A stretch of 64,000 nt of DNA from Glandiceps talaboti (GCF_964340395.1 NC_135557.1:12968546-13032545); one strand, 5' to 3'. Positions 12,001-24,277 are shown, numbered from the stretch's first letter. The notes: generated from the sequence alone by a model not told the origin. Numbers and translations are program-made.

Positions 12001-14640
12001 TAGCTGTTCCTTAATCAAAGTATAATGTAACTGTTCCCATTCACAGTAAAAGTATAACTGTTCCCCAATCAAAGTAAAATGCAACTGTTCCCCAAAGTGT
12101 AATTGTTCATCAATCAAAGTAAAGAGTAACTGTTCATCAATCAAAGTAAAGTGTAAATGTTCCCAAACCAAAGTAAAGTGTAACTGTTCCTTAATTAAAG
12201 TAAAAGTGTAGCTGTTCCTCAATCAAAGTAAAGTGTAACTGTTTCCCCTATCAAAGTGTAACTGTTCCCATTCAAAGTAAAGTGTAACTGTTCCCATTCA
12301 AAGTAGAAGTGTAACTGTTTCTCAATCAAAGTAAAGTGTAACTGTTCCTCAATCAAGGTAAAGTGTAACTGTTCCTCAATCAAATTAAAAAGTAACTGTT
12401 CCTCAATCAAAGTAAAGTGTAACTGTTCCCCAATCAAAGTGTAACTATTCCTTAATTAAAGTAAAAGTGTACCTGTTCCTCAACCAACCAAAGTAAAGTG
12501 TAACTGTTTCTCAATCAAAGTAAAGTGTAACTGTTTATCAATCAAAGTAAAAGTATAACTGTTCCTTAATAAAGGTATAATGTAACTGTTCCCAATCACA
12601 GTAAAAGTATAACTGTTCCCCAGTCAAAGTAAAGTGTAACTGTTCCGGAATCAAACTAACGTGTAAATGTTTCCGAATCGATGTGCAACTGTTCCTTACC
12701 CAAAGTAATGTGTAACTGTTCCTCAATCAAAGTAAAGTGTAACTGTTTCCCAATCAAAGTAAAAGTATAACTGTTCCTTAATCAAAGTATAATGTAACTG
12801 TTCCCCAATCAAAGTAAAGTGCAACTGTTCCCCAAAGTGTAACTGTTCCGCAATCAAAGTAAAGAGTAACTGTTTCCTAATCGAAATGTAAATATTCCCT
12901 ATCAAAGTGTAACTGTTCCCCAAATTATAACTGTTCCCATTCGAAGTGAAAGTGTAACTTTTTCCGAATCGAAGTGCAACTGTTCCTTAACCAAAGTACT
13001 GTGTAACTGTTCCTCAATCAAACTAAAGTGTAACTGTTTCCCAATCAAAGTAAAAGTATAACTGTTCCTTAACCAAAGTATAATGTAACTGTTCCCCAAT
13101 CAAAGTAAAGTGCAACTGTTCCCCAAAGTGTAACTGTTCCTCAATCAAAGTAAAGAGTAACTGTTCCTCAATCAAAGTAAAGTGCAAATGTTCTCAAAGA
13201 AAGTGTAAATGTTCCCAAACCAAAGTAATGTGTAACTGTTCCTCAATCAAACTAAAGTGTAACTGTTTCCCAATCAAAGTAAAAGTATAAGTGTTCCTTA
13301 ATCAAAGTATAATGTAACTGTTCCCCAATCAAAGTAAAGTGCAACTGTTCCCCAAAGTGTAACTGTTCCACAATCAAAGTAAAGTGTAAATGTTCCCTAA
13401 TCAAAGTAAAGTGTAAATGTTGTCAAAGAAAGTGCAAAATGTTCACAAACCGAAGTAAAGTGTAACTGTTCCTTAATTAAAGTAAAAGTGTACCTGTTCC
13501 TCAACCAACATAAAGTGTAAATGTTCCCTAATCAAAGTAAAGTGTAAATGTTCCCAAACCAAAGTAGGGTGTAACTGTTCCTCAACCAAAGTAAAAGTGT
13601 AACTGTTCCTCAAAGTAATGTGTAACTGTTCCCTAATCAAAGTAAAGTGTAACTGTTTCCTAATCGAAGTGTAAATATTCCCTATCAAAGTGTAACTGTT
13701 CTCCAAATTATAACTGTTCCCATTCGAAGTAAAAGTGTAACTTTTTCCGAATCGAAGTGCAACTGTTCCTTAACCAAAGTACTGTGTAACTGTTCCTCAA
13801 TCAAACTAAAGTGTAACTGTTTCCCAATCAAAGTAAAAGTATAACTGTTCCTTAACCAAAGTATAATGTAACTGTTCCTATTCACAGTAAAAGTATAACT
13901 GTTCCCCAATCAAAGTAAAGTGCAACTGTTCCCCAAAGTGTAACTGTTCCTCAATCAAAGTAAAGAGTAACTGTGCCTCAATCAAAGTAAAGTGTAAATG
14001 TTCTCAAAGAAAGTGTAAATGTTCCCAAACCAAAGTAAAGTGTAACTGTTCCTCAATCAAAGTAAAGTTTAACTGTTTCCCAATCAAAGTAAAAGTATAT
14101 CTGTTCCTTAATCAAAGTATTGTGTAACTGTTCCCATTCACAGTAAAAGTGTAACTGTTCCTCAAAGTGTAACTTTTCCCATTCAAAGTAAAAGTGTAAC
14201 TCTTTCTCAATCAAAGCAAAGTGGAAATGTTCCTCAAAGAAATTGTAAATGTTCCCAAACTAAAGTAAAGTGTAACTGTTCCTTAATTAAAGTAAAAGTG
14301 TCCCTGTTCCTCAACCAAAGTAAGGTGTAACTGTTTCTCAATCAAAGTAAAGTGTAACTGTTCCCTAATCAAAGTAAAGTGCAACTATTCCCTAATCAAA
14401 GTAAAGTGTAACTGTTCCCTAATCAAAGTAAAGTGTAACTGTTTTCCAATCGAAGTGTAAATGTTTCCCTATCAAAGTAAAGTGTAACTGTTCCTCAATG
14501 AAAGTAAAGTGTAACTATTCCTCAATGAAAGTAAAGTGTAACTATTCCTCAATGAAAGTAAAGTGTAACTGTTCCCCGATGAAAGTAAAGTGTAACTGTT
14601 CCCCAATAAAAGTAAAATGTAGTCATCTCCTTATAAAAAT
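9063..14640. repeat. Main 27-bp satellite/minisatellite array, about 5.6 kb
   Basis: Around two hundred tandem copies of a monomer centred on AATCAAAGTAAAGTGTAACTG followed by TTCCCC or TTCCTC. Most are 26-28 bp, with shortened 18-bp forms (CCAATCGAAGTGTAACTGTTT type). Single-base variants are shared by blocks of neighbours, and longer cassettes recur, so the array has higher-order structure. The minus strand reads as open frames repeating GEQLHFTLI (9 codons = 27 bp). They are broken by frequent length changes and there is no gene-like start or splice structure. Degenerate monomers trail off to about 14760. Confidence 0.97.
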
Positions 14641-14760
14641 ATATATGTAGTTGTATAGTTATTGACCCTCGCCTCATGAAAGTTTTACATGTATTTCCTC
14701 AGAAAAGTATAGCTGTTCCCCTAATCAATGTATAACTGTCCCAAATAAAAGATGTATAGA

Positions 14761-16838
14761 GGTGGTATAATTATTCTGGTACCCATATGGATTCTAATCT
14801 ATATCAAAGTTTTCAGTACAACGAAAAATAACATGATACAAAACGTATACTAGCATTAATTATTTCCCAAAAATCATCATTATTTTTAAAATGGAAGAAC
14901 AAGTTGTGCTTCTCTTTGCGTAAGCTTAACAATCACTCAAAGATGGTTTGTGTTAGTCTTTACAGATATGATTAACATTATGGTTAATTTGCTAGTTTGG
15001 TTAATGTGAAGGGTTAGGGTTAGGTGCCTAGACTAAAGGTGACCAAAGCATACGCAAAGAGACTGAGCAACAGAGTCTACCAAATAAATAAACTGAAGAT
15101 TTGTATGGGTTAGGTATTCTTCAATTGTAATGGTATGATAATAATGAATTTCAAATTCTCGATAATTATGACTAGTAATTCTAATTTGAATTTTATGTGC
15201 AAATGCTCAGCAAGTATTCTCCATAATCAAACAAGTGAGAAGATATTTTTTTAGTTTTAGAACATAACAAGATTGCACTAATTAAGTACACTGTAACATT
15301 GTATCACAATTGCTGGCCTGAAATTAATTTTATATGTCAGTTGATATAATAGCAGAGTTTAAAGTTGCATGTGCTATATCATCATCATTATTGTTGCTGG
15401 GGTTTACATACCTTAGAATAATACTAAACAGCACACTTGCAATCCAGACTTAGCATGCTCAGATGCAATGGCCTGTGGGAGTATGTGTGGTTATCATAAT
15501 ACCTAATCTGGAGCTACCAATAAAATAAACCTTCCATAAAGGTCAGGGTGACTGTGAATTGATTATTTGTGGTTACAAAAAATGTAACAGTATTGTTTAC
15601 AATACTAATTTATTTAGCATTTATTATCCCATTTCCCATGATGCAACATTCAACATGGCGGGTTTGCAAGTTCCCTTTTAATCTTGTTTCTTTTGACTCC
15701 AACATCAATTAGCTAACATATTGCTAGGAGTGTGGTGGTGATGTTTCCCTTGTCCCCATTTTGTAATATAGCCATTAATGTGCACTTTAAGTCTCGTTGG
15801 ACACCCCAATAAATACACAAATCTCGTCAGCCATTTAAGGGTGCAAGTTTCACATTTTTCCACTAAATTTGCACTCATCCTTCACTGAACAGGTTTTCAT
15901 CTTTATTATACCAAATGGATTATCAGTCTAGTAGTACCAGACATTCTAACTAAGCTGTTTCTAGGGTTAACTTTAAGTTGTTCTGTTACCTTATCAACAT
16001 CTATAGTAGTCACTTTGTCTTTAACAATTCGCAAGTTCCCCAAGATTGACATCCAAGTAACACCTAAACAAATGCATAAACTTTAGCAGTAGGTCCAGTG
16101 ATTTCAAGCTTTAAGCTATTCACAAACACAGACACATGTATGCACTACACAACTTTATGAGTGTACGCAGGTCCCTCGTCTTCAGGTCAATTCAATGTAA
16201 AAGACAGTGGCCATAGCAGGGGATTAGGGCTTTGCTAAATAACCCCAAGTATAATCCAGAGACAGATTGTTCTTGTTTAAGGATACAGTAATCTTCAAAA
16301 TTTTTAAAATTTCTAAGAATTTACAATCAATAATTCCTAAACACCTATGTTTCCCAGAGCATCATATACCAGGTAACTCGTCAAATCTTCTAGCCAGTAT
16401 GGATTTTAAAAGAGATCTCAAATATTCAAACCCAGGAGCTGTAATCAGTTTTCATTCTTCTTTTTGTCAAATACACTATACATGTTATGAGGGGGGCAGC
16501 TATACTTGAGGGAACTTTATACTGGAAACAGTTTAACTATTCCTTTAATGGCTGAATTGTTTACTAATTATTGTTGATATTGTATTTGATATTTGAAAAA
16601 AACAATCGTGAATGGGTTATGGATTTGTTGACAAATAATAAATACATGCTTCACATGACAGTTGATAATGTGAGCAATAGTCTTGTTCATTTTACAAGCC
16701 CACCTCTATGCTATAGGTAACTCATTTAATACATGTCGTTGTTGGCGCAAATGCTGCATAGTTCTTCCAAATGACTTGGAGATGTTACAGACTATTAATT
16801 CTTACCATGACAAGCTGACCAACCCTGATAGTAACTGT
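14761..16838. other. AT-rich intergenic DNA, no gene seen
   Basis: Read on both strands. Only short chance ORFs are present (for example 16267-16509), without homology I recognise or splice context. A two-copy TTAGGG-like stretch lies at 15011-15024. Confidence 0.5.
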
Positions 16839-17067
16839 AGACTTCTTCCTCTTCCTGTACAACATTAATACTGTGGTGGATTGCAAAGAATGTTCTTGGT
16901 GATGTAACTGGTAGTCTTAACTTCTTCCTCTTTCTGCACAATTTTTACATCTTGTGGTGGATTGTGACAAGTGTTCTTGATATTATGGTGCATTGTAGTC
17001 TTGACTCCTTCTTCCTGTAAAATATTTACTCTGCTGTGGTCTGTGACGTGTTCTTGGTGATGGATCC
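16839..17067. repeat. Three diverged tandem copies of an about 75-bp unit
   Basis: Each unit has the order AGACTTCTTCCTC, CTGT/CTGC, TGTGGTGGATTG, then TGTTCTTGGTGATG. Units start near 16839, 16912 and 16996. Length and sequence divergence are high, so this is an old duplication. Confidence 0.7.
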
Positions 17068-18514
17068 AAGTCTATGATTGTATTTCTGCAGCAACTGTAG
17101 CTAATATTGGGTATACATGTAGTTCACAATTGAGGTGCCTCTGGTCAGTGGGGTATTGATACCTACAATTCAAAAATCATTTACACTATATATATCAGTA
17201 AATGCAAAAATAATGTGTTCAGGACATTTCATGAGCAGCAGAAGGGCAGTAGACACCAATTTTGGCAGCTGTGTGCCATTGAGGATGCATGACAAAAAGG
17301 TAATGGCAACCTCATGTATGCATTTTTATTTTGATGGCTGGTTGGTCATTGACAGCTCATTTTATTTTATTTTATTTACTATCTGACAATCAAAATCAAC
17401 TGTGGTAGAAAGCATAACAGTTGTTTCTAATAGAAATCATGTGTGTTGATCACGAAAAAACTAAGAAAGATCAGCTCTAAATACCTTTTCATATAGTTTG
17501 CAGCATATTTGAATTCTGGCAGGTGTCTATTGCACATTCTGATTTTGTTGAGTTATCTGAGTAGAAAGAGAGAGACTTACAGGTAAGCCATGTCATGGTC
17601 ATGCTAAAACAATAAATTGATTCTAATCAATAAATAGAGATCTTGTGAATGAAAGCTGGACAGAGAGTGAAATCAACTTACCTTGCAGACAGCATTTGCA
17701 ACTCGTGAACAAAGAATGCCACAGTGATTGGTGAATAAAAAAACAATAGTCTGCAGAGCAGTATGCAAATTATGATTAATACTTGGAGATTGATCATTAA
17801 CTGTGGCTGGACAATGGGAAACAGTTAATGAAATACTTGTTTCACTTCACATGGGGCAACACATGGATGACTGCATTGCTAAATGAAACAAGGAAATCGC
17901 TACAAAATGTTGCAGATATATCCATACTCCATCCTTTGCATTGTGACCAATACTTTTCACTTTTCGATGTAAAATCTAATTGCATTGACAAAAAATAAAC
18001 ATGAAATTGGCATTAAAAGATACAATGTAATAAATATGAATTTCACCGATTATGGAGCCTGCTATCTTGTGTGTGTCAGATGAAAATTCATGCCATCAAC
18101 ATTGAGACAGATATATATAGGAGATATGACATTATTTTTTCAATACAGTGACAGTTGGCATTGACGACATATTAGAAAGAGATGGCAATGTGACAAACTC
18201 TTTCACACTGAATCGGGCACATCAGCTCATTTAACTCTTCTATAACTTCACCAGTATCGTCACCCATTCAATTTGTATGGCCTGGCCTGATTGACAACAT
18301 ATCTGGATATCAAAGGCATTAGATTTCGATCAGTTTGAATAAACATTTTTTTCATTAAAGATGGTAGAAGTGAACAAAAAAACCCACAAATCACAGAGGC
18401 CAAAAAAGAAAATGCAATTGTACATCATGTGTTATTGGTGAGTTTTGACCAACCCATGGTGTACAGTTACAGCACCTTCTAATCTGATTCCATGCATCAT
18501 TGATGTACAACAAT
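17068..18514. other. Intergenic DNA, no gene seen
   Basis: Only short ORFs without recognisable motifs. Nothing supports an exon. Confidence 0.45.
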
Positions 18515-18810
18515 ATTAGTGACCCACAAAACCAAACAACAAATAAATGAACTTGACAAGCAAACCAACTAACCGACTAACCAACCAACAAACTCAAAGG
18601 ACCAACCAACTTACCAAACAACTATAAACAAGACAATAAATGACTTAAACAACAGACAACCAACTAACGCAGACAACAAACCAATCAAGATAAAAAAAAT
18701 ATCAACCAACCAACCAACCAAATAACCGACAAACCAACCAACCAAATGATGACAAATCCAACTAATAAACGAAATAAACAACTCATCAACCAACCAACAA
18801 TATAAACCAG
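18515..18810. repeat. Degenerate (AACC)n-rich tract
   Basis: ACCAACCAAC-type motifs recur on the plus strand across about 300 bp, with AACA and AATAA variants. The glycine-poor WLVG-type ORF on the other strand is a repeat translation. Confidence 0.75.
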
Positions 18811-20120
18811 AGGGTGATGTGTTTATATAAACTATTGGTCTGCCAGAACTTATTAATAAAACGGAATGTATTACAATTTCTTACTGGACTTCATGATGTT
18901 TGGTTCTCCTGTACACTTGCATCAAAAAAGGTTTACCCAATGTGATCAATATCTGACGCATTAAATAATATATGTTGTCATTCAGGCTGTGCCATAAAAA
19001 CTGAGGGTTTGACCATACCAGTGAAGTTGTGGAAGGTTTTACAAGTGCTGTGCACGATTCAGTATGAAAGAGTTGGCCATGTATGTCTTCTTATTCCAAT
19101 ATGTCTTCTAATGCAACTATCAAAGTATTGTCTCAATGATGCCCTACATCCAAAGTATATCTGTCTCTATGTTCATGCCATTAACTTTTATCTGACGCAC
19201 TCAAAATAATATGCTACATGACTGGTGAAATTCATATTCATTTCACTGTGCCTTTCTAGCCAATTGCATGCTCATTTATTCTCAATGAATTCGATTTTGC
19301 AAGGAAAGGTAAAAGCTATCGATCAAAATGCAAAGCACAGAGGATGGGTGAATCTACCACATGTTGTGGAAATTTCTTTGATTCTTTTATTGCATGCAGC
19401 CATCCAGGTGTTGCAACATGCAAACCGACCTGAATAATATATACATATCAACAATATCCAAATATGAAATTTAAACACTGTCTATTGGTTTTTAGTTTTC
19501 ATAGATTTGTATGGACATATTTACCTGTGTTCCACTGTGTGCTTTTATAGCAAATTATTGTAAGAGAATTTGAAAAAAAAACTTTACAACTTAAGAGCTG
19601 TCAGCTTCCATATTTAAACTTGAAAGTTACTAGTATCTGACCTGAACAGGCATAACTCCAGTTGATAAACATTATCATCAGATAATTCTAACATCTAGTG
19701 AGCTTAAATCAATTTTGTGTATGTGCAATCTGACAACAGCAAAGCTTTAATGGTTGAGAAATCCAAATATAACAATTAGTTGAACTTATCTTGGTTGTCT
19801 CAAATCTTCATCAGCTTACAGGTTACTGAAATTTCTTGATTGATTTTCATTCATTGACCAGTGCAGTGCATCCATGTCCTTTTACCTGAAAGGACAACAA
19901 ATTAAAAGATTGACATTAAAAGTGGAATATTAAATAATCAATGACAAATTCTTATATATATAGAAATTATTGACATGTACAATTATCACTGCTTGATACT
20001 AAACAACTGTTGGGGCTTTTACATTTCTAAATCCTTTATTTCTTGATGAAGAATAATATGCAGTTTTTGGAGTTATTTGGGTCAGACATTTCAAACTGAA
20101 CGACACACTCCTTACTTACA
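18811..20120. other. Intergenic DNA, no supported gene
   Basis: Two short ORFs (19009-19209 and 19225-19437) show no domain, signal peptide or flanking splice logic that I can defend. Confidence 0.4.
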
Positions 20121-20181
20121 GCATGGTAAATCGAACCCAGACTGCAGAGGTAAGAGGCGTACGAGCTAACCGCTCAGCCAA
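20121..20181 (-). repeat. tRNA-derived SINE head or tRNA pseudogene
   Basis: Read on the minus strand the segment has a box-A-like TGGCTGAGCGGTTAG and, about 35 bp later, a box-B-like GGTTCGATT, the internal Pol III promoter layout. The arms do not form a clean cloverleaf, so a functional tRNA is unlikely. Confidence 0.55.
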
Positions 20182-21233
20182 TGACAACCCTAAAACCCCA
20201 CTGATATACATGGTTAAGGGTGCCATCAGTAAATGGGGGGGGGGGGGGCAGGTTGTTATGTAAAATATGACCCTTCCCCCATCCCTTCTATTACTATTGA
20301 CCTTCGCCCTGTTAAAATATTTCAAAAACATGGTTTACGTGCTGACACTAGTCCCAGAATCAATGGTTTAAAGGACTTAATCCCACCACTGCCACCATGT
20401 TGACATTTTGAAAGATATTGGATATTTCCCAACTACTAGCACTGTTTAGAATGTGTTAAATCTGCAGTGCATTAATCAATACCAGTGTTTGGATCTCACT
20501 TACTGAGTTTACACAACAGCAAGAACTTTTAACACCAAAACACTAGATGGACACACTCCCAATATATTGTCGGGAATGAGATCAACATCTCAACAACAGC
20601 ATTACAATATATCTTACCCAACTGTTCCTGTTCTACTCCTGTGAGACACACTTTGACTTCTCTCCTCACATCACACGGTATTCACACCTGACAATTAATT
20701 CAGTACATGGTTGTCAGCAGTGACTTGATTGACAGGCCTGATATTATTGTACCTACCCTAACCTTCCTTCTCACTCTCCCTATCCGATGTGGCAGCAGTA
20801 GGATGCCAAATTCCCCCAAAATACAAAATAATGAGTCAAAGTAAAATGTGACCACCTGGTATACTATTTTCTAGAATTGAATAAATTTACTAATTATTTT
20901 TTGAGAAGGGAAAATATTTTTATTTAGTAATTTACCAGTATTTGGTTTCAAAATGTAACTAAACACAGGCAAATAATTGTAATAGGTAAATTTGGGGATA
21001 ACAATGAATTTTGGGCAAGCGAATGAGCAAAAATGCTATTGAAAGCTGCATCAACTGGGAACTGAGTATTTAATTTATTCACTCTGTGCTAATTTATTCA
21101 AAGAATTGTTTGTACTGAACAAAGGGAAAGCTTCTGAATTTGCTTTAGCACAGTCAAAATTACAATGAATTTTGCTGTAACTGCAGAAAATACCATAAAC
21201 AAAATCTCAAATTTAATTAAACAGGTGAAAGGG
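20182..21233. other. Intergenic DNA, no gene seen
   Basis: Includes a 13-bp G run near 20237. Otherwise no structure that I can support. Confidence 0.45.
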
Positions 21234-21719
21234 TGAATACGCCGTATTCCGGTTATCGAAAAAGCCCCGAAAAGATAAAAGATATGATTGTTTGGCCACT
21301 AGGGGCGCTGTTTTAGAACCGGAAGTGAGGGCCAGAATTGTAGAGCATTGTTGCTATAGGCATCGTAACCACTGACTAAAGATTGTCTGTCATTCCCCGT
21401 AACTTTACGCTATAATATTGCATTATCGCCCATCAAATAACGAAATAGCAAATTAACCTCTCGTTCTCCTAATATTTCGCGTAAGTTTGGCTCTGCAATT
21501 CGAACGTGAGGAAAACCCAAAAGTAGCAACATTTTGAAACGGGTAGTACACTGACATCTCACTCACGTTTTCAGTGTGACCTCGTCCATTTGCGTTACCA
21601 TTGGAGAAATTGTAGTGATTGCTTCCAGTCAAACATCGGAACGGAAAAAGGTACAAAAACAGAGGAAAGAACCTTCAAAACCACAATATACGCTACAGTT
21701 ATTGCAGCTTGTATAAAAC

Positions 21720-21948
21720 CAATCTGATTAAAATCCGATGTAGATGTCGGCTAATCGTTACGGTTCATTGCTATTTTACTTTCGTTATTGTGCCTGAAAT
21801 GACCTGCGTGGTACATGTTTGATCGCCTCCTCTACCGATCAGGATAAAAACGTAAACATGTACCACGAAGGTCAATTCAGGCAAAATAATGAAGGTAAAA
21901 TAGCAATGAACGATTAGCCGACATCTACATCGGATTTTAATCAGATCG
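21720..21948. mobile_element. Palindromic MITE copy 1 with 9-bp target duplication
   Basis: The unit starts CAATCTGATTAAAATCCGAT and ends with the near-exact reverse complement. Both halves stay complementary almost to the centre (about 21830). It is flanked by GTATAAAAC (21711-21719) and GTATAAGAC (21949-21957), a 9-bp duplication with one change. Long terminal inverted repeats with 9-bp duplications are typical of Mutator-like (MULE) elements. Confidence 0.85.
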
Positions 21949-22361
21949 GTATAAGACATGGTATGATGAGTGAACCACGTAAACGTTACATGGAAGGCCG
22001 ATTCATTGAAGGGGTGGGCGGTGTGGTACATCAATCACAATAACAATATTTATGATTCGTTGCCGACTTCAATGGGGTTTTTTATACACTGATGGTCCTG
22101 AATGAAGAATAGCAAGCTAACCAAAGTGTGATAGTAAAGTTGAGTGATATCAATACACATATGTTTATGCCAACTTATAACCAGTACATGAAATGGTTTT
22201 TTCCGGACAAAGTTTTATGATTTCACCCGTGGTGCTACACCACTGTTCTAATAAACAAGAAAGGCCTAAGTATGCGGCGACATCAGTTACAATATAAACA
22301 TGTGGCTTGGTAATTGTCGACCGAACTCTCAATATTGCAATGACTGTAGCTGGAAGCTGTT

Positions 22362-22604
22362 CAATCTGATTAAAATCCGATGTAGATGTCGGCTAATCGT
22401 TCATTGCTATTTTACCTTCGTTATTTTGCCTGATATTATTTTTCTTGGTACATGTTTACATTTTTTAGCCTGATCGTAGAGGAGGCGATCAGGAAGGCTA
22501 AAAAATGTAAACATGTACCAAGAAAAATAATATCAGGCAAAATAACGAAGGTAAAATAGCAATGAACGATCAGCCAACATCTACATCGGATTTTAATCAG
22601 ATTG
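22362..22604. mobile_element. Palindromic MITE copy 2 with perfect 9-bp target duplication
   Basis: Same family as copy 1, with nearly perfect arms of about 110 bp meeting at a short centre near 22480. It is flanked by GAAGCTGTT on both sides (22353-22361 and 22605-22613). It interrupts the SAP-like ORF: the duplicated target encodes Asn-Ser-Phe on the minus strand. The arms are better preserved than in copy 1, suggesting a younger insertion. Confidence 0.9.
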
Positions 22605-22968
22605 GAAGCTGTTGTCAGATTTGTAATTTTCTAATCGTTCTTTTGTCCAGCAACAGACACCAGTAAGGTAAAGAAATATGTTTATCATGTCTACATTGGG
22701 TATATTTCGAAGGTCCTCCGTCCAACTTTCAATGTTTCCGCTGTCGATTAGTTCTATCTTTTGATGCTTGACATCCACTATTCGTCTTCTCTTCCGTTCT
22801 CTCAGAAAATTATCATTTTCTAGTGTTTCAAGACCAAGGTTGACAGCATTTCTGGCGATATCTAGTAGATTTAGAAGTAGTAATTTTCCACTCTTTTATG
22901 AATGCACGGAGTTCTTTTACGCCCATTTTGTTGACAGCTTCATACATCGCCATACTATTAGATGCCAT
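22593..22968 (-). pseudogene. SAP-domain-like ORF, frameshifted and interrupted by a MITE
   Basis: Reading leftward from ATG at 22968, the first 32 codons contain GVKELRAFIKEWKITTS, the pattern of a SAP DNA-binding helix-turn-helix (Leu-x-x-Leu-x-x, Gly/Ser turn). A frameshift near 22873 moves the rest to another frame, which continues NLLDIARNAVNLGLE, a basic RERKRR stretch and WTEDLRNIPNVD. It stops within MITE copy 2 at 22593. SAP domains bind AT-rich DNA and occur at the N-terminus of several transposon-associated proteins. I do not recognise the exact family. Frameshift plus insertion make it inactive here. Confidence 0.5.
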
Positions 22969-23069
22969 GACGAAAATTCTGGCCCTCACTTTGTCAGATA
23001 TGGTGCGCCCTCTCGCGATACTTTCCTGCGAAACAACCGGAAGTTCGATAACCGGAATACGCCGTATTG

Positions 23070-24206
23070 GGCGAGTAGGAGTAGGGAGCAGCTCGGAGCA
23101 CTATCAAAAGGTAGCAAAGAACGCCATGGCCTTTTGTTCACACCACATGGGCGGCAAATTAAAAAGATGGGCAACTGCTCAATGAAGTCCGTGAATTTCT
23201 TTTCAAAACCTACTAGTTTGGGCGGGGACTTTTGGTTCGAAACAAGTGAGGAGTTTATCAAAATTTAGTAAAAATTCATTGGGCTATAACACTAATTGTA
23301 ATTTTTAGCGCGAAATTCCGGTAGTATTCGGTGGTCTCGCAACCACGCTACCAAAAAAACCCAGCATTTTTCTGTGAAACACTTTGCAACAACCAGTAGG
23401 AGTTTTATGCTCGAGCACAAATTCAGTGCACTTGAAACTAAACCTATTAACTAGCCAACCCATCTTCAAAACTCGCTACAAGTCAAACAAACTTTCGCCT
23501 GTCATAGTCACATCTATGGGAGTAGTTCGACTACTGCAGGGGAAAAATTCACGCCGGCTCGGACGCGGACATCACTTCAGTTTTGTGTTTTCCTTAATAA
23601 CAACGAAAGTAGTCTTACCTGAAAGTAATTGCTGTTAGTATGGTTAGGTAGGTACAATCCAGATAATATCTTCGTCCAGATGTAGAAGATACGGCTATGA
23701 GCGCCAACTCGTAGCTGGTCGCCGAGTCAAGACCACGAGGGACGTCTAAAGACGTACTTCTATTGTTATTAGCTGCTTGTTCGTTCCGACCTCGTACTTC
23801 TTTTTTTTGTATTTTAGTCCTTGGTCGTCGTTGAGGGCGTCAGTCATATGGTCAGTCGAGGCAGTCGACTGCGACCTCAGCCTACCTCAGAGCGGAAGAA
23901 TATTTGCTCAGAGCAAAGTAGTGCGCTATATTTATGCTTATTACATTTATTTGTGACCACGTCTACGTAATTCCCTACTGAAAACGTATTTACAAATAAA
24001 TTTTAGACTTATTAGCACATGTATATTAAAGTTTGTTAAACAAGACAGACGACGACAGAGTTTGACTTGCAGTGATACATTCAAAAAAGTATGTTCGGTC
24101 TTGCCATCAGCAGCAGCATTTTTTGCAATTGATATGAAATATTTTGGTTTGTAATTTGTTTACACAACCTAAGAGTTCGGTCATGCTTATGGATGTGTCA
24201 ATCAGG

Positions 24207-24207
<1 letters not shown>
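23070..24207. other. Intergenic DNA, no gene seen
   Basis: No ORF with recognisable domain. GC content is higher than its surroundings at 23500-23900, without a clear gene. Confidence 0.4.

Positions 24208-24208
<1 letters not shown>

Positions 24209-24277
<69 letters not shown>
24209..24277. repeat. (GT)n microsatellite
   Basis: A pure dinucleotide run of about 34 units. Confidence 0.97.

Larger units (their letters stand above)
21234..23069. mobile_element. Terminal-inverted-repeat DNA element, about 1.8 kb, carrying a broken SAP-like ORF
   Basis: Left end 21234-21338 and right end 22975-23069 are imperfect reverse complements. Both have ATACGCCGTAT and ATTCCGGTTATCGAA at the tip, and ACCGGAA, GTGAGGGCCAGAATT further in. 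The inside of the right end leads directly into an ORF on the minus strand. Two palindromic MITEs have inserted into the body, so the original element was about 1.36 kb. I found no transposase signature, so whether it is autonomous or a captured gene flanked by repeats is open. Confidence 0.6.

Noticed and set aside
9133-13909. Many minus-strand ORFs of 60-107 codons reading GEQLHFTLI repeats
   Set aside because: They are translations of the 27-bp satellite; frames break at every off-length monomer and there is no gene structure.
8384-14640. CRISPR-like array
   Set aside because: The units are contiguous tandem monomers without unique spacers, in a eukaryotic context.
15011-15024. GGGTTAGGGTTAGG, possible interstitial telomere
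   Set aside because: Only two units, with no extended array; likely chance.
20121-20181. Functional tRNA gene on the minus strand
   Set aside because: Promoter-box-like motifs are present but a proper acceptor stem and anticodon arm cannot be formed.
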